Positions 17,367-24,540 of a DNA stretch of 64,000 nt are shown in pieces. A model generated the notes under the pieces. That model saw only the letters and a program-made list of their open reading frames with translations. It was not told the DNA's origin and searched no databases. The DNA is from Hyphomonas jannaschiana VP2. Lineage in GTDB: Bacteria > Pseudomonadota > Alphaproteobacteria > Caulobacterales > Hyphomonadaceae. Both the position numbers and the translations under genes were made by a program. The stretch covers positions 124,001 through 188,000 of the forward strand of contig NZ_ARYJ01000005.1 in assembly GCF_000685215.1 (NCBI RefSeq), in the 5' to 3' direction. How positions within the stretch are numbered: position 1 is the first letter of the stretch; every line of letters starts with the position of its first letter.

Positions 17367-18122
17367 ATGTCCGCGACCCCCGCCCTCTCTGTCATCATTC
17401 CCTTTTTCAATGAAGCGGGAAACGTGCATCCCGTGATCGACGAAGTGCACGAACAATTGGTGGGCATTCCGTTTGAGATCATCTGCGTCAACGACGAGTC
17501 TTCGGACGCAACCGCAACGGAGCTGGCCGAGGCAAAAGCGAAGCATCCGGATACGGTTTTTGTATTCAGCCACATCCAGCGCCGGGGCAAGTCCGCTGCG
17601 TTGTTCACCGGTCTGAAAGCTGCACGCGGTGAGTGGGTCCAATTATTGGATGGAGATGGCCAGAACGATCCTGGCGACACGGCCCGCCTGTGGAAGGCAA
17701 TTATTGCCCCTGGCGCCCCGGGCCGGCTCGGCATCATCGCGGGCAAGCGAAACAGCCGCAACGATTCCGGCTTCAAATGGGTGCAGTCACGCGTCGCCAA
17801 CGGCGTGCGCCGCTTCGTGCTGCAAGATGATGCGACCGATACGGGCTGCGGCTGGAAGCTGATCCGCACGGCGGCCTTCCGCGATCTGCCCTATTTTGCC
17901 TCCATGCACCGCTTCCTGCCGGCGCTGATCAAGCGGGCGGGATGGGATGTGCGCGAGGAGCTGGTGAATGACCGGCGGCGCCTCGCAGGGGAGTCGAAAT
18001 ACGGCTTCCTCGGGCGGCTGGGTGCCGGGATCTTTGACCTGATCGGCATGTTCTGGCTGGTCCGCCGGGGCGGCTATGGCATCGCCAGAGAGTGGAACGA
18101 CCCGCGCGCCGGTCAGGACTGA
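17367..18122 (+). CDS. Family 2 glycosyltransferase
   Basis: 251 residues. GT-A fold with SVIIPFFNEAGNVHPVIDEV at the N-terminus, the nucleotide-binding VNDESSDAT, and the DxD-type metal site LLDGDGQNDP. RRLAGESKYGF near the C-terminus matches the dolichyl/undecaprenyl-phosphate mannosyl- or glucosyltransferase group, but the C-terminal membrane helices of ArnC-type enzymes are reduced to one weak segment. The start at 17367 has GGGAAGG upstream. Probably transfers a sugar to a lipid carrier or envelope polymer. Confidence 0.85.
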   Translation: MSATPALSVIIPFFNEAGNVHPVIDEVHEQLVGIPFEIICVNDESSDATATELAEAKAKHPDTVFVFSHIQRRGKSAALFTGLKAARGEWVQLLDGDGQNDPGDTARLWKAIIAPGAPGRLGIIAGKRNSRNDSGFKWVQSRVANGVRRFVLQDDATDTGCGWKLIRTAAFRDLPYFASMHRFLPALIKRAGWDVREELVNDRRRLAGESKYGFLGRLGAGIFDLIGMFWLVRRGGYGIAREWNDPRAGQD

Positions 18123-18144
18123 GCGGCGACGCACCAGACATACA

Positions 18145-18167
18145 GGGACCATTCTATAAATGGTCCC
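18145..18167 (+). terminator. Hairpin after the glycosyltransferase gene
   Basis: A perfect 9-bp inverted repeat, GGGACCATT / AATGGTCCC with loop CTATA, lies 22 bases after the stop codon. A TTTT run follows at 18177-18180, so termination strength is uncertain. It also lies downstream of the convergent crystallin gene. Confidence 0.55.
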
Positions 18168-18208
18168 TACATGGTCTTTTCATGGTGTTCTTTATTGCCT
18201 TTTGAGAC

Positions 18209-19849
18209 CTAGTCCTGCGTCCGTGTCGGACGGCCTGAGCTGCGCATGGCAGGCGGGCGCGTATCCTGTTTCGGCGCAGCCTGGGGCGCCGGGCGCGGCG
18301 CACTGGCCCGCGGCGGTGGTGACGGCGCAGGACGCGAAACTGGAGCCCTGGCCTGTGGCGGCGGGCTCGACGGCCTCGGCCGGCTGACAGGCGCATTGAT
18401 CTGCGGCGCCGGCGTACGGACAGGGACAGGTGTCGCCGGCCGGCGCGTCACGGGCGTGGGCGTCGAATCCGGACGGCCACCGCCGCGCAGGGCTGGCGGG
18501 CGCGTGTCCCGGCCCGGCGTGACGCGCACATCAGGCCTTGTCGGGGTCAGGGTCCGTGGCGAGCCTGGGCGGCTGACGGGCGTCGTCGTGGACGGGCGCT
18601 CAATCCGCGGGCGAACAGGTGCGGGCGTGCCCCCGCCGCGGCTGGCCGGTCCGCCGACAAGGCCCGGATCCCTGCGGCGTTCCACGCGGCGGTCTCCCGG
18701 CCGGCGGTCAGGCTGCGGCGTTACCGAGCCCCGGCGCGACGGCGGTGTAACTGCAGCAGGCGTTGCAGGCGGCGTACCCCGCAGTGCGGGCGGAAGACTG
18801 CCGACCTGGGGCGCATCGCCCCGGCGCCCGTCACGGCCACTTCCGTCGCGGCCTGATCCGTCCCGGCCCGTGCCACCACGACCCGTCCGGTCACCGCGGC
18901 GGCCATCCCGGTCATGCCGGTCCCACCGGTCATGTCCGGTGCTGCCGACCGGGCGGATCGAGGAGATGTTGTCGTTGAGACGCAGGCCGTTCAGCCGGTC
19001 CACCGACGCATCGATAATCTGGCAGCGGCCCTGAAAATTGGCGTGTTCGCACACTTCCCATTGGCCGGACCGGATCTGGATCGAGGATACATTATCGTTG
19101 AACCGGTAGCGGCTGAGGTCGCGGATGCCGCGATTGATGCCAAGAGAGGCACCGCGGTCATAGGAGTCCGTATAGAGGGTTACTGCCGCGTCCCGCGCGC
19201 CATAATGGCCCCGCAGCGGCGGGTGGTCCCGGCGGTAATAAGTCGAGGAATAATAAGGTCTTGAATAGCCGCCCCAACCAAACCCATAGGGGTCATAGCC
19301 GAGCCGGGGGTCGTAGTACCCATACCGCCGGTAATCGGGCGAATAGCCGTAATGATAGACCTGGATCGAGGTCGAAGCACCATAGCCATAGCTGTAGGTG
19401 TCATAACCATACTGCTCGTCGTCGACATACCGGATGTAGCCATTCTCATCGCGAACGAACATCAGGCCATGCTCGGCATCTGTATATTCATATACAGGAC
19501 GCACCGATGAGATCTCACCGGAAAGGCCATACCAGGCAAGGTCCGGCACGTCATAGCGCAGGAACACGCAGCGGCCGGTGAAGTCGCTGTGCTGGCAGAC
19601 CTCCCACTGACCGGCCAGCACTGCGATGGAGCGTGCCCGGTCGTTGAACTGGAGGTTCGGCAGCGCATGGATCGGGTCGTATATCTCGCGCACCTCGCCA
19701 GTATAATTGGCGCCGCTGTAAAGGATCAGCGTTGGCGGACCATCATCCACAGCCGGGTCGTAGCTGTAGGCTTCTGTATCAGCCAAGGCGCCGCCAGCCA
19801 TCGCAATCGGGGCGGCGAATACGGCCAGGAGGCGGAGGAATGTCTTCAT
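18209..19849 (-). CDS. Secreted beta/gamma-crystallin protein with long Arg/Gly/Pro tail
   Basis: 546 residues. A signal peptide (MKTFLRLLAVFAAPIAMAGG, cut near ALA-DTEA) is followed by crystallin region 1 (about residues 38-120) and a Tyr/Gly-rich linker (SYGYGASTSIQVYHYGYS). Crystallin region 2 (about 220-300) carries RFNDNVSSI and RLNDNISSI, the (N/D)(N/D)xx(S/T)S calcium motif. The last 230 residues are low complexity: repeated GRDGS, then Pro/Arg-rich. The ATG at 19849 is chosen over upstream starts because it begins the signal peptide. Likely extracellular or periplasmic, Ca-binding by family analogy. Confidence 0.82.
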   Translation of the reverse strand: MKTFLRLLAVFAAPIAMAGGALADTEAYSYDPAVDDGPPTLILYSGANYTGEVREIYDPIHALPNLQFNDRARSIAVLAGQWEVCQHSDFTGRCVFLRYDVPDLAWYGLSGEISSVRPVYEYTDAEHGLMFVRDENGYIRYVDDEQYGYDTYSYGYGASTSIQVYHYGYSPDYRRYGYYDPRLGYDPYGFGWGGYSRPYYSSTYYRRDHPPLRGHYGARDAAVTLYTDSYDRGASLGINRGIRDLSRYRFNDNVSSIQIRSGQWEVCEHANFQGRCQIIDASVDRLNGLRLNDNISSIRPVGSTGHDRWDRHDRDGRRGDRTGRGGTGRDGSGRDGSGRDGRRGDAPQVGSLPPALRGTPPATPAAVTPPSRRGSVTPQPDRRPGDRRVERRRDPGLVGGPASRGGGTPAPVRPRIERPSTTTPVSRPGSPRTLTPTRPDVRVTPGRDTRPPALRGGGRPDSTPTPVTRRPATPVPVRTPAPQINAPVSRPRPSSPPPQARAPVSRPAPSPPPRASAPRPAPQAAPKQDTRPPAMRSSGRPTRTQD

Positions 19850-19921
19850 CATCGGCCAAACTTTCACATCGTCTTGTGGAAAGTATGGCAAATCCTGTCT
19901 GAACGGCCCGCAACAAACGGA

Positions 19922-20470
19922 TCAGGCCTCTGGCGGCCTTTCCTCGTCTTCCCTGGCGAGCCATTCGTCCAGAGTCGCGACCACGACGCGGCGGGCGGCG
20001 AGATCCACAACCGGGACATCGGCCAGGGTGAAAGGCACGAACACGCTGCCGCCGCCGACAAGGTCGATGTCCAGCAGGTCCCCTGCCCCGAAATCCTGCA
20101 CCGCCCGGATACGCCCGGCCCGCTCGCTGCCGCCGGTGTAGACGTCCAGCCCGACGAGATCCTCAATGTAGAACTCGTCCTCATCCGCATCCGGCAGGCT
20201 GGCGCGTGGCACATGCAGGAGCGTGCCCCGCATGGCGTCCCAGTCTTCCTTCTGCTTCTGCTCTTTTGGGCGGACGATGAAATGGTCTTTCCCCGGACGG
20301 GCCGATTTCGGGGTCAGGATCACCTTGCCGGTCTCATCCAGTAATGGACCGAAATCGAAAACGGCGTCCGGGTCTGCGGTGAAACTCTTCACCCGCACAT
20401 CACCGCGAACGCCATGGGCGCCCTTCAGGACGCCCACCACGATCAGTCTTTTGTCTGCAGTTTCGCTCAT
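19922..20470 (-). CDS. rimM: Ribosome maturation factor RimM
   Basis: 182 residues. Helps assemble the 30S head through S19. N-terminal RimM domain RLIVVGVLKGAHGVRGDVRVKSFT and C-terminal PRC-barrel (FYIEDLVGLDVYTG...FVPFTLADVPVVDLAARRVVV). The start at 20470 gives the family N-terminus; the longer frame runs upstream into non-coding sequence. It is boxed in by crystallin genes on both sides instead of rpsP and trmD. Confidence 0.95.
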   Translation of the reverse strand: MSETADKRLIVVGVLKGAHGVRGDVRVKSFTADPDAVFDFGPLLDETGKVILTPKSARPGKDHFIVRPKEQKQKEDWDAMRGTLLHVPRASLPDADEDEFYIEDLVGLDVYTGGSERAGRIRAVQDFGAGDLLDIDLVGGGSVFVPFTLADVPVVDLAARRVVVATLDEWLAREDEERPPEA

Positions 20471-20523
20471 TCCGCCCTGTGTAGCGGCGCGCGCGCCAAG
20501 GGCAAGCGGCAGGTGCTGCCGCC

Positions 20524-21234
20524 TTAGCGCCAACGGCTGTAGCGGCGGATGGACGAGATATTGTCGTTCATCCGGATCGGTTTCAGGTCACCGGCTCCGG
20601 CGGTCAGGATTTCGCAGCGGCCGCGGTAGTTGGCGTGTTCGCAAACCTGCCAGGTGCCGCCGCTGACATAGAACGAACTGGCCTTGTCGTTGAACCGGTA
20701 GTAGCTGAGATCCGGCACGTCCTGGCTGATCTCGATGGCCGGGCCGCGCTGGTTGGAATCCGGGAAAAGGACAAGCCCCTGCCCGCCGCCCCAGCGGTCG
20801 CCGCCGCGCCAATGGTCCCTCCGGTCTTCCCGGCGGCCATCCCGCCAGCCGCGATCATAGGCGGCCGGACGGAGCGACGAGATATTGTCGTTCAGGCGGT
20901 AGTCGTTCAGCTGGGCCGTGCTGGCATCGATGATTTCGCAGCGGCCACGGAAATCTGCGTCCACGCACACTTCCCACACGCCGCGGTTGATCACGATGGA
21001 GGACGCCCGGTCGTTAAACCTGTAACGGTCAAGACGGGGCATGGCGCCATCCACCCGGATTGCCTCTCCGCGGAAACCGGCATCGGCGTAGAGCACGGCG
21101 GCGCCCTGGCGTCCCTGAAAGTCACCGCCGCGCCAGGTATCATGCCCGCCGCGATAATCGGCGCTGGCTGGCATGGCGAGTGTGGCAAAGCCCGCTGCGA
21201 GGGCGAGGACAGAAACGAGGGATGTGGTCTTCAT
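20524..21234 (-). CDS. Secreted beta/gamma-crystallin protein (two domains)
   Basis: 236 residues. A signal peptide (LALAAGFATLAMPASA) is followed by two crystallin domains, about residues 38-122 and 145-236. All four Greek-key motifs carry the calcium signature: NDRASSI, NDNISSL, NDKASSF, NDNISSI. Cysteine pairs recur (WEVCVDADFRGRCEI, WQVCEHANYRGRCEI). The linker is Arg/Asp/Gly/Trp-rich. AAGGAG sits before the ATG at 21234. Paralogue of the 18209-19849 product; calcium binding in the periplasm or outside the cell is inferred. Confidence 0.87.
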   Translation of the reverse strand: MKTTSLVSVLALAAGFATLAMPASADYRGGHDTWRGGDFQGRQGAAVLYADAGFRGEAIRVDGAMPRLDRYRFNDRASSIVINRGVWEVCVDADFRGRCEIIDASTAQLNDYRLNDNISSLRPAAYDRGWRDGRREDRRDHWRGGDRWGGGQGLVLFPDSNQRGPAIEISQDVPDLSYYRFNDKASSFYVSGGTWQVCEHANYRGRCEILTAGAGDLKPIRMNDNISSIRRYSRWR

Positions 21235-21270
21235 GACAGGCTCCTTTCGGGACAGGCCGCTTTTAGGCAA

Positions 21271-21296
21271 AGCGATCTGAACCCCCTCAGGGTTCC
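21271..21296 (-). promoter_or_regulatory. Possible EcfG-type (general stress) promoter
   Basis: On the minus strand GGAAC (21296-21292), 17 bases and CGCT (21274-21271) resemble the alphaproteobacterial EcfG consensus GGAAC-N16/17-CGTT, with one mismatch in the -10. It is 36 bases before the crystallin ATG and after the rpsP terminator. Short motif, so chance is possible. Confidence 0.35.
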
Positions 21297-21342
21297 CCGT
21301 TATCCTGCATTCAGCTTCGAGACCGGTTTCGGGCCCCATACG

Positions 21343-21373
21343 GAAAAGGCCGGCACCCTGATGGATGCCGGCC
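21343..21373 (-). terminator. Rho-independent terminator after rpsP
   Basis: The minus strand reads GGCCGGCA ... TGCCGGCC followed by TTTTCC; the stem arms are at 21348-21355 and 21366-21373. It separates rpsP from the crystallin gene, so rimM and the crystallin gene are not simple read-through members of the rpsP transcript. Confidence 0.85.
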
Positions 21374-21402
21374 CTTCCATGGCTTGCCAGATGGCAGGCT
21401 GT

Positions 21403-21846
21403 TTATTCGGAAGCGGCTTCTTCAGCCGGGGCTTCCTCAGCCGGAGCCTCTTCGGCCGGAGCGGCAGCGGCTTCAGCAGCCGCTTCTGCGGCAGCAGCAG
21501 CTTTTTCTTCACGCTCCTTGGCGCGTTCCTGGGCTTTCTTGCCCGGCTCACCCTTGTTCGGGTTGTTGCCGTGCGTCCAGGCCACGATCGGCTTGCCGTC
21601 GACTTCGAGCTGCGACAGGAAGCGGGCGACACGGTCGGTCGGCTGGGCGCCCTTGCGGACCCATTCAGCGGCTTTCTCAGCGTCGATGTTCACGCGGTTT
21701 TCCGAGTCTTTCGGCTGGCGCGGATCATAGGTGCCGATCTTCTCGATGAAGCGGCCGTCACGCGGGGCGCGCGCGTCGGCAACAACGACGGAATAGAAAG
21801 GGCGTTTCTTGGACCCGCCGCGGGCGAGCCGGATTTTGAGGGCCAT
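21403..21846 (-). CDS. rpsP: 30S ribosomal protein S16 with Ala/Glu-rich tail
   Basis: 147 residues. S16 core in residues 1 to about 85 ([38 protein letters not shown]). The remaining ~60 residues are a charged Ala/Glu/Pro tail with EEAPA repeated three times ([17 protein letters not shown]); the usual family length is 80-90. Follows ffh and chorismate mutase and ends in a strong terminator. Confidence 0.95.
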   Translation of the reverse strand: MALKIRLARGGSKKRPFYSVVVADARAPRDGRFIEKIGTYDPRQPKDSENRVNIDAEKAAEWVRKGAQPTDRVARFLSQLEVDGKPIVAWTHGNNPNKGEPGKKAQERAKEREEKAAAAAEAAAEAAAAPAEEAPAEEAPAEEAASE

Positions 21847-21883
21847 GGGGTGATCTCCTGTGTACTGGCGTCTCTGCTATGTT

Positions 21884-22195
21884 CTAGTCGGCCTCAAGGC
21901 CGCGGATATGCTCATGATGGCGGATGACTTCCGCCACGATGAAATTGAGGAATTTCTCGGCAAAGGCCGGGTCGAGCCCGGACTCCTGCGCCATCTGGCG
22001 GAGCCGTTCGATCTGTTCTGCCTCGCGGGTTTTGTCTGCGGGCGGAAGATTGTGCTGGGCTTTCAGCTTGCCGACCTGCTGGGTCAGCTTGAAGCGTTCG
22101 GCCAGCGTGTGCACGAGGATCGCATCGAGATTGTCGATACTGTCGCGGAACTGGTTCAGCTGGAACTTGGCCAGCGTCGTGTCGATGTCGGTCAT
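21884..22195 (-). CDS. Chorismate mutase (AroQ class)
   Basis: 103 residues, all-helical AroQ domain converting chorismate to prephenate. Seen: RDSIDNLDAILVHTLAERFKLTQQVGKLK with the catalytic Arg/Lys pattern, and AEKFLNFIVAEVIRHHEHIR. Stand-alone, not fused to prephenate dehydratase or dehydrogenase. Coupled to ffh by a four-base overlap and followed by rpsP, an arrangement known from other alphaproteobacteria. Confidence 0.92.
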   Translation of the reverse strand: MTDIDTTLAKFQLNQFRDSIDNLDAILVHTLAERFKLTQQVGKLKAQHNLPPADKTREAEQIERLRQMAQESGLDPAFAEKFLNFIVAEVIRHHEHIRGLEAD

Positions 22196-23649
22196 TTCTT
22201 TTTACCCCCCAACAGGTCGCCCATGCCCGGCGGCAGCGATCCGCCGCCAAGGCCCGGCAATTGCTGCCCGCCCATTTTTGCAAGATCCGCCTGCGAAATG
22301 CCGGCCTGCTGCGCCATGTTCAACATGTTCTTCATGCCGCCCTTGGTGCGCATCTTCTTCATCATGCCGGCCATCTGCTGGTGCATTTTCAGAAGCTTGT
22401 TCACGTCCTGCACCGTGGTGCCGGAGCCGGCGGCAATCCGCTTGCGGCGCGAAGCGTTGAGCAGCGCAGGTTTCGCGCGCTCTGCCTTGGTCATGGAGGA
22501 AATGATCGCCTCCTGACGTTTCAGGACATTGTCGTCGAGATTGGCCGATTCCATGGCCTGCTTGGCCTTGCGGGCGCCGGGCAGCATGCCCATCAGGCCG
22601 CCGAGGCCGCCCATCTTCTGCATCTGGCGCAATTGGTCGGCGAGATCGTTGAGGTCGAAGATGCCCTTGCGCATCTTCTCCGCCATCCGCTCTGCCTTTT
22701 CGGCGTCCATCTGCTCGGCGGCCTTTTCGACCAGCGAGACGATGTCCCCCTGCCCGAGGATACGGCCGGCCACACGCTTCGCATCGAAGGCATCGAGCCC
22801 GTCGAGCTTCTCGCCGACACCGAGGAATTTGATCGGCAGGCCGGTGACCGCGCGCATGGAGAGCGCTGCACCGCCGCGGCCGTCACCATCCATCCGGGTC
22901 AGGACAAGACCTGTCAGCGGCAGACGCTCATGGAAGCGCCGCGCGGTTTCGACAGCGTCCTGACCGGTCAGGGCGTCTGCAACGAGCAGCGTTTCCTGCG
23001 GCCGGGCGATCTCTGCGATCTCGGCCGCTTCGGTCATCATCTGTTCGTCGATGCTGGTCCGGCCGGCGGTATCGAGGAAGAGGACGTCATAGCCGCCGAT
23101 CTTTGCGGCGTTCAGCGCGCGGCGGGCGATGTCTGCCGGCAGCTGGCCCTGAACGATCGGCAGCGCGCTGACATTGTCGCCGCACTGGTCTGCGAGGATC
23201 GCCAGCTGTTCCATGGCCGCCGGGCGGCGCACGTCGAGCGAGGCGAGCAGGACTTTTTTGCGGCCCTTCTCAGACAGGCGCTTGGCCAGCTTGCCCGTCG
23301 TGGTCGTTTTACCGGAGCCCTGCAGGCCCGCCATCATCACGACAGCTGGCGGCGTATCAACGCGCAGGCTGGTGTCGGCCTCTTCCCCGCCGAGCATCTC
23401 AACAAGGCCGTCATAGACGATCTTGATGACCTGCTGGCCGGGCTTCACGGAGCGGATGACTTCCTCGCCCACGGCGCGGGTCTTCACCTTGGCGATGAAG
23501 TCCTTGACCACGGGCAGCGCGACGTCTGCTTCCAGCAGCGCAACACGGATTTCGCGCAGCGCTTCAGACACATCCTTCTCGGAAAGCGCACCGCGCCCCG
23601 TCAGATTGTCGAATATGCCGCCGAGCCGTTCGCTGAGGGCGTCAAACAT
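22192..23649 (-). CDS. ffh: Signal recognition particle protein Ffh
   Basis: 485 residues. Binds 4.5S RNA and signal sequences and delivers ribosomes to FtsY. N-domain MFDALSERLGGIFDNLTGRG, G-domain P-loop GLQGSGKTTTTGKLA, DTAGR, and TRMDGDGRGGAAL. The M-domain is methionine-rich (LRQMQKMGGLGGLMGMLPG, KMHQQMAGMMKKM). The start at 23649 has GGAG upstream; a longer frame lacks support. The 201-base gap upstream (23650-23850) holds its promoter and a TGTCAG/CTGACA hairpin. Confidence 0.97.
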   Translation of the reverse strand: MFDALSERLGGIFDNLTGRGALSEKDVSEALREIRVALLEADVALPVVKDFIAKVKTRAVGEEVIRSVKPGQQVIKIVYDGLVEMLGGEEADTSLRVDTPPAVVMMAGLQGSGKTTTTGKLAKRLSEKGRKKVLLASLDVRRPAAMEQLAILADQCGDNVSALPIVQGQLPADIARRALNAAKIGGYDVLFLDTAGRTSIDEQMMTEAAEIAEIARPQETLLVADALTGQDAVETARRFHERLPLTGLVLTRMDGDGRGGAALSMRAVTGLPIKFLGVGEKLDGLDAFDAKRVAGRILGQGDIVSLVEKAAEQMDAEKAERMAEKMRKGIFDLNDLADQLRQMQKMGGLGGLMGMLPGARKAKQAMESANLDDNVLKRQEAIISSMTKAERAKPALLNASRRKRIAAGSGTTVQDVNKLLKMHQQMAGMMKKMRTKGGMKNMLNMAQQAGISQADLAKMGGQQLPGLGGGSLPPGMGDLLGGKKK

Positions 23650-23850
23650 CGCGTTACTCCTTATGCCGTCTGTCAGAACCGTCCTGACATGGGCGCTGAT
23701 TGGCTTCAACGCAAAGACCAAGAGCCCCGCTGAGCGACACTTCGCCGGGCGGGGGGCCTCGCTGTCCTCACGGGAACGGTCAAGGCGCGCTTCTGGATTT
23801 GCGCGGATTTGGCGGGGCTAAAGCACGGGAAATGCCGGCCCGTCAAGCAT

Positions 23851-24441
23851 TTAAGCCTGTTGCAGTTCCCGCACACGGTCGCGCAGCAGGGCGATCGACG
23901 CCACCGCCTCATCCCCGACCAGCGACAGGATGGCCATATCGGCCCAGGTGCCATTGGCCATGCGGAAATAACTGCGCAGCGTGCCTTCGCGCTTTGCGCC
24001 GAACCGCTCGATCGACCGGATGGAGCGCTCATTGCTCTCCGGCGTCAGGATCTCGATCCGCCGCATCCGCGAGGCGACCGCCCGCTCGATCGTGGCAAGC
24101 TGAACGGCCGGGACAATCGCCGTGCCCCGCATCTCCTCAACAATCCAGAGCGAGGCAATCCGCAGCCGCCGGTGGGTGCGGGAAATGTCCGCATAGGCCA
24201 CCACCCCGGCAAAAGCGCCGTCCGACTTTCGCCAGATCGTGAAAGGAATGTAGTCGCCGGACTTCTTCAGCTCGAGCGTATGGTCGAAATAGGAGTGGAA
24301 ATTCGTGCCGGTCGCGATGACCGGCATCCACTGCCACATGGCCTCAACCGCGCTGGTTCCTGCCAGAATGTCCCGGTCGTCTTCCGTCAGCACTTTCAGG
24401 CTGACGAGCTCGTTCTCAAGACCCGGATCTTCCAGTTTCAT
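23851..24441 (-). CDS. GNAT-family N-acetyltransferase
   Basis: 196 residues, RimJ/RimL-like GNAT fold: LENELVSLKVLTEDDRDIL, FTIWRKSDGAFAGVVAYADIS, the acetyl-CoA region EEMRGTAIVPAVQLATIERA, and RIEILTPESNERSIRSIERFGAKREGTLRSYF. The canonical Q/RxxGxG/A loop is degenerate (EEMRGTA). The substrate is unknown. Same strand as ffh. Confidence 0.85.
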   Translation of the reverse strand: MKLEDPGLENELVSLKVLTEDDRDILAGTSAVEAMWQWMPVIATGTNFHSYFDHTLELKKSGDYIPFTIWRKSDGAFAGVVAYADISRTHRRLRIASLWIVEEMRGTAIVPAVQLATIERAVASRMRRIEILTPESNERSIRSIERFGAKREGTLRSYFRMANGTWADMAILSLVGDEAVASIALLRDRVRELQQA

Positions 24442-24540
24442 GCCCGGACAGTCTCATGCCCCGCAATTTTGGCAAGGCATTGAGATAGAAAAACCGGGCA
24501 TCTCATCGAAATTTGATGACAGCGCGCCTCCCTTCCGGAT

